Of a stretch of 64,000 bases of DNA, positions 49,461 to 59,018 are shown piece after piece. The number at the start of each line of letters is the position of its first letter. The stretch's first letter is position 1. Position numbers and translations under genes: made by a program. The stretch comes from Versatilivorator sp963663845 (lineage in GTDB: Bacteria; Acidobacteriota; Terriglobia; Versatilivoradales; Versatilivoraceae), in contig OY760650.2 of NCBI GenBank assembly GCA_963663845.2, positions 1,922,001 to 1,986,000 of the forward strand, read 5' to 3'. The notes beneath the pieces were generated by a model. It was not told where the DNA came from. It saw nothing but the letters and a program-made list of their open reading frames with translations, and did no database searches.

Positions 49461-49646
49461 TCAGGAGTTCTTCAGGGCGGACGCAACCAGGGAATCGAAG
49501 TTGTCCTTGATGTACTTCGGGTTGCGGGGAATCCTGGTCGGCCGCGTGGCCTGGCTGGTGGGCTTCTCCGGACTGCACTGGTGGGAATCGGTCACCAGTT
49601 CCTTGACGGTAAGTCCCCGGTTGCACTTGGGGCAAGTCACAAACAT
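49461..49646 (-). CDS. Small zinc-ribbon protein
   Basis: A 61-residue protein behind an AAGGAG site. The N terminus MFVTCPKCNRGLTVKELVTD then SHQC gives a C-x2-C ... H-x-C zinc knuckle (Cys5, Cys8, His22, Cys24). The rest is basic (PRNPKYIKDNFDSLVASALK) and could bind nucleic acid or protein. No named family is recognised. It is convergent with the symporter gene. Confidence 0.6.
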   Translation of the reverse strand: MFVTCPKCNRGLTVKELVTDSHQCSPEKPTSQATRPTRIPRNPKYIKDNFDSLVASALKNS

Positions 49647-49958
49647 TCAATACGCTCCTTCAATCGATCAAATCATGCCGGCAGGCGCCAGCACCTCTCA
49701 CCCTTCAACGGAAACATCGCAGGGCCTCCTACCCTGATGTCTTTCACGAGCGGAAAGTTGCATCGTCTCAGGACGAATCCTGATGGGAGGAACGGCTGCC
49801 TGGTGGGGAAGCGCTAAGGATCCTGCCGGGAGGGTCTCTCTAAAAACTCCTGCTCGTCGTTGCGGGGAAAACCGAATGACAGCCGGATCGGGTCGATCTC
49901 CACGCCACTTCGGCGATGCACCGCCCCGGTCCGATTTCGAGCCGGCGGTGCGAGGGGA
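49647..49958. other. Intergenic stretch with no recognised gene
   Basis: 312 bases between the zinc-ribbon gene and the cupin gene. Short frames occur, but none has protein-like content or a ribosome binding site. No strong terminator or promoter was found by eye. Confidence 0.5.
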
Positions 49959-50444
49959 TCAAGGGCTCTCGGTCTTCTCCTGGGCCGACAGCAGCTTCTT
50001 CAGACCGTCTCCCGTCGGCACATTGATGAACAGTATACCCAAAAACTCCTCGCCGGTGTTACGAATTTCGTGTTCGGCTCCGGGAGGGACATACAGAACG
50101 TCCTCCCTGGCCACCGGATGGGTGTGGCCGGCGATGCAGGCCTGGCCGCTTCCCCGGGTCACCACCAGGATCTCTTCGGCGTCGGGGTGGATGTGGAGCT
50201 CGGCCACGTGACGCCCCCCGGGAGGGATCATCATGTGGTGGACGAACTGGGTCGTCTGCAGGCAGGTCCGCTCCCGCGGCGCCTCGGTTTCATAGAGCCT
50301 TCGCACCGGCGCCGGAATTTCCGCCCGGTTGCGCCGGCTGCCGTCGCTCTGGGCGACGCTGAACTCGATGACTCGATGGGAGTTGTTGAAAAGCAGGCTT
50401 TGAATGCCGTTGTAGGCTTGAGTCTTCCAATTGGCCAGCGTCAT
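49959..50444 (-). CDS. Cupin-domain protein
   Basis: A 161-residue single-domain cupin. Motif 1 is HVAELHIHPDAEEILVVTRG (metal ligands His, His and Glu) and motif 2 is YVPPGAEHEIRNTGEEFLGI (His). The N terminus (MTLANWKTQAYNGIQSLLFN) and the segment TTQFVHHMMIPPGG complete the barrel. It could be a dioxygenase, isomerase or sensor. There is no further clue from the divergent ChrA gene. Confidence 0.82.
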   Translation of the reverse strand: MTLANWKTQAYNGIQSLLFNNSHRVIEFSVAQSDGSRRNRAEIPAPVRRLYETEAPRERTCLQTTQFVHHMMIPPGGRHVAELHIHPDAEEILVVTRGSGQACIAGHTHPVAREDVLYVPPGAEHEIRNTGEEFLGILFINVPTGDGLKKLLSAQEKTESP

Positions 50445-50602
50445 GGTCCTGTCCTCGTCGGTACCGGTCTCTGCCCCGGTAATTGCGAATCCCCGCAACC
50501 CCAGGGTCCGACGGCATCATAGTCGAGTCCGATCGGCCGACCCAAAGCAAAAGCTATGGTAGCATCCTCGCTGATTCCGGACCCACCCTCAACCCCCTGG
50601 CC

Positions 50603-51808
50603 ATGACCTCCAGCCCAAGCACCCTCGCCCGCCTCAAGGAACTGGCGCGGGTCTTCCTGAAGCTGGGTATCCTGGGCTTCGGGGGGCCGGCGGCCCACAT
50701 CGCCATGATGGAAGAGGAGGTGGTGGCGCGGCGCGGCTGGCTGACGCGCCAGCGCTTCCTGGATCTGTTGGGCGCCACCAACCTGATTCCCGGGCCCAAC
50801 TCGACAGAGATGGCCATCCATCTCGGCTACGTCAGAGCCGGTTGGAGCGGCCTGGCGGTGGCGGGGATCTGCTTCATTCTGCCCGCCGTGGGCTTGACGG
50901 CCGCCCTGGCCTGGATCTACGTCCACTTCGGGCAACTCCCCCAGGTCGCGCCCTGGCTGCTCGGAATCAAGCCGGCCGTGGTGGCCATCATCGCGGTTTC
51001 CGTCTGGAGGCTGGGGAAGAAGGCCTGCAAGACCTGGTCGCTGGGGGCCGTCGGCGCCGCCGTGCTGGCGGCTTCCCTGCTGCAGGTCAACGAGGTGGCC
51101 GCCCTGCTGCTGGGGGGTGTCGCCGGCATGCTCTGGTTGCGGATTCCCCAGGCGGTTCGTTCTCGAAGGGGAAAGATGGTTCCGGTGGTTGCCGGAGCCT
51201 GGCTGGGCCAATGGCTGGTCCAAAAGACCGGAGTGCTGCTGGCGGCCGCGGCCGGCGCCGGCGGGGCGGGAGCGGCCCCGGCCTCCTTGTGGACGCTGGG
51301 CCTCTTCTTCCTGAAGGTCGGCGCCGTCCTCTACGGAAGCGGCTACGTGCTGGTCGCCTTTCTGCAGGGCGGCCTGGTCCACGAATACGGCTGGCTGACT
51401 CAGCGTCAGCTTCTGGACGCCATCGCCATCGGTCAGTTCACCCCCGGACCCGTCCTGTCCACCGCTACCTTCATCGGCTACATGATCGCGGGAGCCGGCG
51501 GGGCGGCGGTGGCGACCACCGCCATTTTCGCTCCCTCCTTTTTCTTCGTCGCTCTGGTCAATCCCTGGGTCCCCCGCTTGCGGAAGTCCCCCTGGACGGC
51601 TGCCTTTCTGGATGCGGTCAACGTCAGCGCCGTGGCGCTGATGGCGGCCGTCACCGTGAAGCTGGGCCAGGCCACTCTCACCGCCTGGCCGGCCTGGCTC
51701 ATCGCCGTGGCGGCCGTCCTGATCGGCCTCCGCTGGAAGGTCAACCTGGCCTGGGTGGTGGTCGGGGGCGGCCTCCTGGGCTGGCTGCTGTCCCTCGCTA
51801 CCCCTTGA
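50603..51808 (+). CDS. chrA: Chromate transporter family protein (ChrA), two-domain
   Basis: A 401-residue membrane protein made of two homologous CHR domains. The first has LGILGFGGPAAHIAMMEEEV and LLGATNLIPGPNSTEMAIHL. The second has FFLKVGAVLYGSGYVLVAFL and AIGQFTPGPVLSTATFIGYM. The FGGPxxH and PGP motifs are diagnostic of ChrA, which exports chromate or related oxyanions by proton antiport. The ATG at 50603 places the first helix correctly; the upstream extension overlaps the promoter region of the divergent cupin gene. No ChrB regulator is seen. Confidence 0.92.
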   Translation: MTSSPSTLARLKELARVFLKLGILGFGGPAAHIAMMEEEVVARRGWLTRQRFLDLLGATNLIPGPNSTEMAIHLGYVRAGWSGLAVAGICFILPAVGLTAALAWIYVHFGQLPQVAPWLLGIKPAVVAIIAVSVWRLGKKACKTWSLGAVGAAVLAASLLQVNEVAALLLGGVAGMLWLRIPQAVRSRRGKMVPVVAGAWLGQWLVQKTGVLLAAAAGAGGAGAAPASLWTLGLFFLKVGAVLYGSGYVLVAFLQGGLVHEYGWLTQRQLLDAIAIGQFTPGPVLSTATFIGYMIAGAGGAAVATTAIFAPSFFFVALVNPWVPRLRKSPWTAAFLDAVNVSAVALMAAVTVKLGQATLTAWPAWLIAVAAVLIGLRWKVNLAWVVVGGGLLGWLLSLATP

Positions 51809-51863
51809 CCGTTGCCCTGGGATCGATGGCTCCTTCCCTCTCATACCCCCGCGCACATAACCG

Positions 51864-51892
51864 TTGACAGAATATTTAGCCTTATCTAAACT
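51864..51892 (+). promoter_or_regulatory. Promoter with DtxR/MntR-like palindrome upstream of the TonB receptor
   Basis: -35 TTGACA (51864-51869), 17-base spacer, -10 TAAACT (51887-51892). Inside it, TTTAG (51875-51879) and CTAAA (51886-51890) form an inverted repeat with a 6-base spacer that covers the -10. Operators of the form TTTAG-N6-CTAAA are compatible with DtxR/MntR metal repressors. The transcript would have a 5' leader of about 85 bases before the receptor ATG at 51985. Confidence 0.55.
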
Positions 51893-51984
51893 TTATTTTA
51901 AGCTTGCAAAAGCTTGGGTGAACAGGCGGGCAATCATGCTTCCGAGGAAGAGATCGGCCCCGGTGGCTCCAGGAGGACAGGGGG

Positions 51985-54492
51985 ATGCGGCGGAGTGTCC
52001 CAGGCAGACGTTTCACCGGTGGTGCCCGGCAGTCCTCGAGCCGGGACGGTTTCCTGCCGCCCGCCTCCGCATTGGCGCGATTCCGGGCCATGGTCTGTTC
52101 GATCCTTCCGGGAATCCTGTTCATTCTCACCGTTCCCTGGCAAGCCCGGGCTCAGTCAGCCGCCCAACTGAGCGGAACCGTGGTCGATCCGCAGGGAGCC
52201 GCCGTCTCCGGGGCCGCTGTCCGCTTGACCAACCTGCTGACCGGCTTCGAGCGCCAGACCGCCACCCGGCCTGATGGCTCCTTCCAGATCCTCAACGTTC
52301 CCTTCCAGACCTATGAGCTGCAGGTAAGCCGTTCCGGCTTCGCCACCCACACCCAGGCCGTCCAGCTTCGCTCCAACGTTCCCGTGCTCGTCCCGGTCCG
52401 GCTCGCCCTGGCGACCCGGAAGGAGGCCATTGAGATCTCCCTGGTAGAGCGCATCACGCTGATCGATACCGAGGCCACCGGGACCCGCACCGAGCTCAAC
52501 CGCACGGCCATCGAGCAGATGCCCGTCCAGGCCGGGGCCCGCGGGCTGGAAGGGCTCCTGCTCAACTTCCCCGGCTTCGCCGCCAACGCCAACGGAACCG
52601 TTCACCCCCGGGGCGCCCACAACCAGATGACCTACGTGATCGACGGCATGCCCATCAGCGATCAATTCAGCGGCTCCTTTGCCACCTCCATCGATCCATC
52701 CATGGTGCAATCCCTCGAGCTCTACACCGGCGATATTCCGCCGGACTACGGCAGCAAGGTTTCGGGAGTGGCCAACATCACCACCCATTCGGGCTTCGAC
52801 GGGGGAGGCGATCCTTTCGGAATGCTCGAGCTCGGCGCCGGGCAGTTCGACACCGGCTCGGCCATCCTGCAGCTCGGCGGGGCCGGGGAAAAGCTGGCCT
52901 ACTTCGGCTCGGCGTCGGCGGTGAAGAGCAACCGCTTCCTCGACAGTCCCTCCCTCGACAACCTCCACAACGGCGGCAACGCCGAGCGCGGCTTCCTGCG
53001 GCTCGACTACCACGCCACCCTCAAGGACAGTCTTCGGGTGAGCCTGCTGGCCGGGCGCTCATCCTTCCAGTTGGCCAACTTGAGGTCCCAGCACCTGAAC
53101 GGCCAGCAACAGAGGCGCCACCTGCGCGACGCGGCGGTCTCGCTGGGCTGGGTCCGCCTGATCTCTCCCTCGACCACCTTCGATTCCACCACCTCCTACC
53201 GAACCACGGTGGCCCAGCTCTTCCCCAGCCCGGGAGACACCCCGGTGACGGCCTCGCTGGCCCGGCATCTGTCGACCTTCTCCACCTTCAACCGCTTCAA
53301 CCTGCTGCGCGGGCGGCATCATTGGAAAATCGGCTTCGACACCCAGGTTTTTCCGGTCAGCGAGAACTTCTTCTTCGGAATCACCGACCCCCGCTTCAAC
53401 CTGCCCGGGTCGCGGGACTTCAACCCCAACCTGGCTCCCTTCGACCTCACCCGAGGGGGGCGCTGGTTCCGGTTCTCCGACAAGGGGGCCGGCCAACTGC
53501 AGACGGTCTTTCTGCAGGACCGCATCAAGCTGGGCCGGTTCCAGGTCAACCTGGGCGGGCGCTACGATCGCTACCGTTTCCTGACGGCCGGATCCCAGCT
53601 CCAACCCCGGCTGGGCGTGGCCTACCACCTCAGAGAGACCGGAACGGTGCTGCGGGCTTCCTACAATCGCAACTACCAGACGCCGCCCAACGAAAATCTG
53701 CTGCTCTCCAACTCGGAGGCGGCCGGACGCCTGGCGCCGCCCGACGTGAGGCGCGACCTCAGCGGCGGGGTGATCCTGATCGGCCCCCAGCGCCAGAACG
53801 TCTACGAGGCGGGGCTGCAGCAGAGGCTGGGCGACCGGGCCAGCCTGAACGCCGTCTATTTCCACAAGGATTCCCGCGATCTGCAGGACAACGACAACTT
53901 CCTCAATACCGGAATCATCTTCCCCACTTCGCTGGCCCGCTCCAACGTCAACGGCTTCGAGACCCGGCTCACCCTTCCTGAGATTCGCCGTTTCAGCGGC
54001 TCGGTCAGCACCACCCACTTTCACGTGGTCGTCACCCCGCCCTTTACCGGGGGGCTCTTCCTGGGGAACTCCGCGCTGCAAGTGCTGAGCCAGGGCCCCT
54101 TCGTGATCGACCACGACCAGAAGCTGGCGGTCAGCGGCCTGCTGACCTGGCGCCCGCGCCGGAACTGGTGGACGAGCTGGCAGGTTCGCTACGACAGCGG
54201 CCTGGTGCCCAATCCTTCCGACCCGGCCCAGGTGGCCCGCGACCCGGACTACTTCGACCAACTGCCCCTGGTCAACCTGACCTCGGACCCGCCTCGGGTG
54301 AAGGCCAGGACTATCCTGGATGCCACCGTCGGCTACCGGCACATTCGCGGCGACCGCCGCCTCTGGGACCTGGTGTTCCAGGCGGCCAACCTGACCGATC
54401 GGACGGCGCTCTACAACTTCCAATCCGTTTTCGTCGGGACCCGCGTGGTGCAGCCCCGCACCCTGAGCGTCAAGGTCCGCTGGTACTGGTAA
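51985..54492 (+). CDS. TonB-dependent receptor with carboxypeptidase-regulatory domain (Oar-like)
   Basis: An 835-residue outer-membrane receptor. The ATG at 51985 has AGGAGG upstream; a shorter start at 52090 would leave a more usual signal peptide (MVCSILPGILFILTVPWQAR). Residues 55-135 form a CarboxypepD_reg domain (LSGTVVDPQGAAVSGAAVRL, TRPDGSFQILNVPFQTYELQ). The plug follows (NQMTYVIDGMPISDQFSGSF, DIPPDYGSKVSGVANITT), and then the beta barrel ends in a terminal aromatic motif (TLSVKVRWYW). This architecture is expanded in Acidobacteria for polysaccharide or metal-chelate uptake. No SusD partner is present. The promoter palindrome hints at metal control. Confidence 0.92.
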   Translation: MRRSVPGRRFTGGARQSSSRDGFLPPASALARFRAMVCSILPGILFILTVPWQARAQSAAQLSGTVVDPQGAAVSGAAVRLTNLLTGFERQTATRPDGSFQILNVPFQTYELQVSRSGFATHTQAVQLRSNVPVLVPVRLALATRKEAIEISLVERITLIDTEATGTRTELNRTAIEQMPVQAGARGLEGLLLNFPGFAANANGTVHPRGAHNQMTYVIDGMPISDQFSGSFATSIDPSMVQSLELYTGDIPPDYGSKVSGVANITTHSGFDGGGDPFGMLELGAGQFDTGSAILQLGGAGEKLAYFGSASAVKSNRFLDSPSLDNLHNGGNAERGFLRLDYHATLKDSLRVSLLAGRSSFQLANLRSQHLNGQQQRRHLRDAAVSLGWVRLISPSTTFDSTTSYRTTVAQLFPSPGDTPVTASLARHLSTFSTFNRFNLLRGRHHWKIGFDTQVFPVSENFFFGITDPRFNLPGSRDFNPNLAPFDLTRGGRWFRFSDKGAGQLQTVFLQDRIKLGRFQVNLGGRYDRYRFLTAGSQLQPRLGVAYHLRETGTVLRASYNRNYQTPPNENLLLSNSEAAGRLAPPDVRRDLSGGVILIGPQRQNVYEAGLQQRLGDRASLNAVYFHKDSRDLQDNDNFLNTGIIFPTSLARSNVNGFETRLTLPEIRRFSGSVSTTHFHVVVTPPFTGGLFLGNSALQVLSQGPFVIDHDQKLAVSGLLTWRPRRNWWTSWQVRYDSGLVPNPSDPAQVARDPDYFDQLPLVNLTSDPPRVKARTILDATVGYRHIRGDRRLWDLVFQAANLTDRTALYNFQSVFVGTRVVQPRTLSVKVRWYW

Positions 54493-54595
54493 CACCGGCG
54501 CGGCGGCGCACGGATACATATATAATGGTCCCCGTCATAGATCCGGCGGCCCCGCGCGCATGCGGGCCGCCCCTCCTCGGAAGGGAGCCCCGCTC

Positions 54596-57500
54596 ATGAG
54601 CCCACCCCCCTACGATCCCAGCTTGTTGCAAGACCTCCAGTGGCGCTGCATCGGCCCGCCGCGCGGCGGCCGGGTGGTGGCCGTGGCCGGCGACCCGGCC
54701 GACCCCATGACGGCTTATTTCGGGGCCGTGGCCGGCGGCGTGTGGAAGACCACCGACGGGGGCACCTACTGGGAGAACGTCTCCGACGGCTTCTTGAACA
54801 CCTCCTCCATCGGCGCCCTGGCGGTGGCTCCCTCCGACCCCAACGTCATCTACGCCGGCACCGGCGAAACCACCATCCGCCTGGACGTCTCCTACGGGGA
54901 CGGGGTCTACAGGTCCACCGACGCCGGCAAGACCTGGACCCACCTGGGGCTGGAGGAGACCCGCCATATCGGCGAGATCCGAGTCCATCCCAACGACCCC
55001 GACCTGGTCTACGTGGCGGCCCTGGGCCACGCCTTCGGCCCCAACCCGGAACGGGGCGTCTACCGCTCCAGGGACGGCGGCCGCAACTGGGAGCAGGTGC
55101 TCTACCGCAGCCCCAAGGCCGGTGCGGTGGATCTGGCCATGGACCCCAACAATCCCCGCCTGCTCTACGCCTCCATCTGGGAGACCTACCGCAATTTCTG
55201 GTCCCTCTCCAGCGGGGGTCCCGGCAGCGGCATTTTCAAGTCCACCGACGGCGGCGACACCTGGACCGAGATCAGCGACAACCAGGGGCTGCCCAAGGGG
55301 ATCAAGGGCAAGATCGGGGTGGCCGTCTCGCCGGCCCAGGCGGACCGGGTCTGGGCCATCGTGGAATCGGAGCAGGAGGGCCTCTACCGGTCGGATGACG
55401 GCGGACAGCAGTGGCGGCGGGTCAGCGACAACCGCGACCTGATGCACCGGCCCTGGTACTACTGCCACGTCTTCGCCGACCCCTGCCACGCCGACACCGT
55501 CTACGTCACCAACCTCAAGATGTGGAAGTCCACCGACGGCGGCAGCCGCTTCGAGCAGGTGACCACCCCCCACGGAGACAACCACGACCTGTGGATCGAC
55601 CCGGACGATCCCCGCCACCTGGTTCAGGGGAACGACGGAGGCGCCTGCGTCTCCTTCAACGGCGGCCGGAGCTGGTCGACCATCTACAACCAGCTCACGG
55701 CGCAGCTCTACCGCATCGATATCGACAACCAGTACCCCTACCGGGTCTACGCCACCCAGCAGGACAACGCCTCCATTTGCGTTCCGAGCGCCACCGAGTA
55801 TGGCGCCATCGCCTGGAGCCACTGCTTTTCCCCCGGCACAGGGGAGAGCGGATTCATCGCCGTGCACCCCGAGAACCCCGACATCGTCTACCTGGGAGCG
55901 ATCGGGAGCTCGCCTGGGGGCAACGGCGTGCTGCAGCGCTACGATCGCAAGACCGGGCAGATCCGCCTGGTGAACGTCTGGCCCGAGGAGTCGACGGGCT
56001 GGGCGCCCAAGGACCTCAAGTACCGCTTCGCATGGACCTATCCCATCGCCATTTCACCCCACGCCCCCAACCTGCTCTATGCCGGCGGAAACAGGCTTTT
56101 CCGCAGCCTCGACGGCGGCGGAAGCTGGGAAGCCATCAGTCCCGACCTCTCCCGGAACGACCCCACCAAGCTGGAGGCTTCCGGGGGGCCCGTCACCAAG
56201 GACGCCAGCGGCGCCGAAGGCTACGCCACCCTCTCCACCTTCGTGGAGTCGAAGCACCAGCGCGGCCTGTTCTGGGCGGGCACCGACGACGGACTGGTCC
56301 ATCTCTCCCGAGACGGCGGCGGCAACTGGGACGACATCACTCCGCCCGAGCTGCCGGAGTGGTCCTACGTGGGCTGCGTGGAGGTCTCTCCCCACGACCC
56401 GGGCTCGGCCTATGTCTCCGCCACCCGCTACAAGCTGGACGACTACCGCCCCTACCTCTACAAGACCGAGGACTACGGCCGGAGCTGGCGCAGCATCACG
56501 GGAGACTTTCCGCAGGACCAGATCACCCGGGTGGTGAGGGCCGACCCGGTCCGTCCGGGCCTGCTTTTCGCCGGCACCGAGACCGGGGTCTTCGTCACCT
56601 TCGACGACGGGGAACACTGGCAGCCGCTGCGGAACAATCTGCCGGTGGTTCCGGTCTACGACCTCAAGATCAAGGACTCCGATCTGGTGGCCGGCACCCA
56701 CGGGCGCTCCTTCTGGATCCTGGACGACCTGACCCCCTTGCGCCGCCTGGACTCCGAGACGGCCGGGGCCGCCGCCGGCCTGTTCCCTCCCCGTCCCACC
56801 ACCCGCACCCGGCTGAACTGGAGCGTCAACATGTTCGCCGACAAGGGCAAGAACTACATGCTGGGACTGGGGGGCAACGCCTGCTACTACCAGGACGAGA
56901 CCCCCGAGGGCGAACCGGTCCGCCGCTTTCTGGACGCCGGACAGAACCCGCCCCCGGGAGTCATCGTCTACTACCTGCTGGCCGAGGCGCCTGCCGAACC
57001 CGTCTCCCTGACCTTTCTCGACGCCGGCGGCCGGGAGATCAAGACCTTCACCAGCAAGCCGGAAGAGTCGGAGGAAGAAGGAAGAGCGGCAACTCCTCCC
57101 AAGGCGGACCGCTACCTCACCGCCCGTCCCGGACTGAACCGCTTCGTCTGGGACATGCACTACCCCGACGCCGAGAAAGTGGAAGAACGGGACAAGGACC
57201 AGTCCACCCTCTTCGGCACGCGAGAGAAGAGCGGGAACGGTCCCCTGGCTCCTCCCGGCGCCTATGGGGTCCGTCTAACCGCGGGAGGCCGGACCTGCAC
57301 CGAAGGCTTCGAGATCCTCAAGGACCCCCGGGTGGAGGCCACGCCCGAGGACTTTCAGGCGCAGTTCGAACTGTGGACCGCAATCCGGGACAAGCTGTCG
57401 GAGACCAATGGGGCCATCAACCGCACCCGCCGCCTGCAAGCCCAACTGGAGGAGTGGTCGCGTCGGGCCGAAAAGCCTGGCCAGGCCGGCCGGGAAGAAT

Positions 57501-57820
57501 CCAGCCCCGTCTCCGAAAAGGCCAAGGCCCTGAGGGAGCAACTCGATTCCATCGAAAGGGCCTTGATCCAGACCAGGGACAAGACCCCCTTCGACCGGCT
57601 GCGCCATCCCAACCGCCTGAACGCCAAGCTGGGAGGGCTGGTGGCCGTGGTCGGCATCGCCGATGCCGCCCCGCCCAGGCAGGCCTACGAGGTCTTCGAC
57701 GAGATCTGCGCCCAGATCGACGTTGAGATCGTCCGGCTGAGGGAGTTGTGCCGGGGCGAGGCGGCAGCCTTCAACCAACTGGCCTGCGAGGCGGGATTCG
57801 TGGCGCTGGATGTCGAATAG
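54596..57820 (+). CDS. Sortilin/VPS10-type BNR propeller protein
   Basis: A 1074-residue protein with no signal peptide in the chosen start (preceded by AAGGGAG). At least ten Asp-box/BNR repeats are visible: TTDGGTYWENVS, STDAGKTWTHLG, SRDGGRNWEQVL, STDGGDTWTEIS, SDDGGQQWRRVS, SLDGGGSWEAIS, SRDGGGNWDDIT and TEDYGRSWRSIT among them. Together they form one or two large propellers (residues 10-710). The last 350 residues hold an immunoglobulin-like part and a helical end (QAQLEEWSRRAEKPGQAGRE). Proteins of this layout are common in Acidobacteria and are usually annotated as glycosyl hydrolases or WD40/BNR proteins without assayed function. It lies 103 bases after the TonB receptor on the same strand. 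Confidence 0.85.
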   Translation: MSPPPYDPSLLQDLQWRCIGPPRGGRVVAVAGDPADPMTAYFGAVAGGVWKTTDGGTYWENVSDGFLNTSSIGALAVAPSDPNVIYAGTGETTIRLDVSYGDGVYRSTDAGKTWTHLGLEETRHIGEIRVHPNDPDLVYVAALGHAFGPNPERGVYRSRDGGRNWEQVLYRSPKAGAVDLAMDPNNPRLLYASIWETYRNFWSLSSGGPGSGIFKSTDGGDTWTEISDNQGLPKGIKGKIGVAVSPAQADRVWAIVESEQEGLYRSDDGGQQWRRVSDNRDLMHRPWYYCHVFADPCHADTVYVTNLKMWKSTDGGSRFEQVTTPHGDNHDLWIDPDDPRHLVQGNDGGACVSFNGGRSWSTIYNQLTAQLYRIDIDNQYPYRVYATQQDNASICVPSATEYGAIAWSHCFSPGTGESGFIAVHPENPDIVYLGAIGSSPGGNGVLQRYDRKTGQIRLVNVWPEESTGWAPKDLKYRFAWTYPIAISPHAPNLLYAGGNRLFRSLDGGGSWEAISPDLSRNDPTKLEASGGPVTKDASGAEGYATLSTFVESKHQRGLFWAGTDDGLVHLSRDGGGNWDDITPPELPEWSYVGCVEVSPHDPGSAYVSATRYKLDDYRPYLYKTEDYGRSWRSITGDFPQDQITRVVRADPVRPGLLFAGTETGVFVTFDDGEHWQPLRNNLPVVPVYDLKIKDSDLVAGTHGRSFWILDDLTPLRRLDSETAGAAAGLFPPRPTTRTRLNWSVNMFADKGKNYMLGLGGNACYYQDETPEGEPVRRFLDAGQNPPPGVIVYYLLAEAPAEPVSLTFLDAGGREIKTFTSKPEESEEEGRAATPPKADRYLTARPGLNRFVWDMHYPDAEKVEERDKDQSTLFGTREKSGNGPLAPPGAYGVRLTAGGRTCTEGFEILKDPRVEATPEDFQAQFELWTAIRDKLSETNGAINRTRRLQAQLEEWSRRAEKPGQAGREESSPVSEKAKALREQLDSIERALIQTRDKTPFDRLRHPNRLNAKLGGLVAVVGIADAAPPRQAYEVFDEICAQIDVEIVRLRELCRGEAAAFNQLACEAGFVALDVE

Positions 57821-58011
57821 GGCCCGGGGCGGCGCCTGTCAATCCACGGCTGTTTCGATATTGTCCGCATCTCTCACCAATAGCAGGAAACTCTCGAAGA
57901 ATGCAGGGAATGAGGGTCGCGATTGGCGTCATTTTGGAGCGATCAAACATCACTCGTCCCTATTTGGGGATGTCTTGCCAAATGTACACGTAGAAAACAC
58001 TTTATAGGATC

Positions 58012-58115
58012 GAGCCTTTTGCAAAATCCCCAATCGGGATTGACATGGAGGTGGCAGAGGTGAAGGGCTGTAAGCTCCGGCATTCACCACAAAAAGCACA
58101 AAAGGCACAAGATGA
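58012..58115. repeat. ~104-bp intergenic repeat, copy 2
   Basis: Second copy of the sequence at 17673-17776, in the same orientation. It lies in the 515-base gap 57821-58335 between convergent genes. The remainder of the gap is AT-rich on its right side (58140-58300, with T runs), contains no credible gene and shows no clear terminator hairpin. Confidence 0.75.
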
Positions 58116-58335
58116 TTTGCTTGATTTCGAGTTTTGACGATCGAAGGGTTCTTTTTTGTGTTTTTGTGACTTTTGTGGCCATTCCCGGAAAAGATCCTGC
58201 TGCCGATTTTTGCAAACGCTTCGGATCCTCTAATCTCTTTACGTACACATTAGTTTGTTAACACCGAAACGAGATTTTGTCTGTTTCTGGGATTCTCATC
58301 TGAGAGGATCACCGCTCCCACGAACCATTCCATCG

Positions 58336-58953
58336 TTACTTGCTCGTTTCCTTGATCGCGCGCTCGATCTCGCGGCTCAACTCCACGGCTTCAGCCACTT
58401 GGTCACCGGTTAAGTTGCTTTCCAAGTGTTCCCTTCTGAGGTACTTGATATCGCTGTGGTACTCGACCTGCTCCTTGCCCGTCATGCGGAACAATACCCT
58501 ATCCCAGGCATAGGCTTGCACGAGGTATCGGTTCCCGGTGGTTGGGCAACCTCGATGACCGCGTCCCACCTTGCGGAACAGGTCGGGAATGCGCAATATT
58601 GCGGGTAGGTGACCTTGCCGGGCCGAGCGGAGGAGCCACTTCAGAGCGGCTGCGTCGACCTCTTTGAGGGCAGCCTCGAAGGCCTTGGGATCGTCGGGAT
58701 TCACGTTCTTCCTGATGTAGACAGGGCCCTCCTGATAGATCAAAGCACCAAGCTCAAACTGAGCCTGGGCATCTCCATTCAGCGATAGGTGCATCAGGCC
58801 CACAATGCGGCCAACCCTTTCTTCAGCCGCCGCCAAGAGCTTGGTGCTAAACTGCTCGACGGATTCAATTCTTTTCTCCTCCGCTGTGGTCACGGCTGGA
58901 GCGAGAAGCAGCGCTCCAGCCAGAAGCATCCAACTGATTCCGTTGCTTTGCAT
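58336..58953 (-). CDS. Exported Sel1-like protein
   Basis: A 205-residue protein with a signal peptide (MQSNGISWMLLAGALLLAPA, cleavage near VTTAE). The middle shows degenerate Sel1/TPR-like helices: GDAQAQFELGALIYQEGPVY, then DAAALKWLLRSARQGHLPAI. The C-terminal helix EAVELSREIERAIKE is charged. It is the last of three genes on this strand behind the ECF sigma factor. Probably a periplasmic binding or scaffold protein; function unknown. Confidence 0.65.
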   Translation of the reverse strand: MQSNGISWMLLAGALLLAPAVTTAEEKRIESVEQFSTKLLAAAEERVGRIVGLMHLSLNGDAQAQFELGALIYQEGPVYIRKNVNPDDPKAFEAALKEVDAAALKWLLRSARQGHLPAILRIPDLFRKVGRGHRGCPTTGNRYLVQAYAWDRVLFRMTGKEQVEYHSDIKYLRREHLESNLTGDQVAEAVELSREIERAIKETSK

Positions 58954-59018
58954 GTCAACCTCTTTGTAACCTGAGACTGAAGAAAAGGGCCGGGGTAGAC
59001 GCTCCGGCCCGAAGGGAC

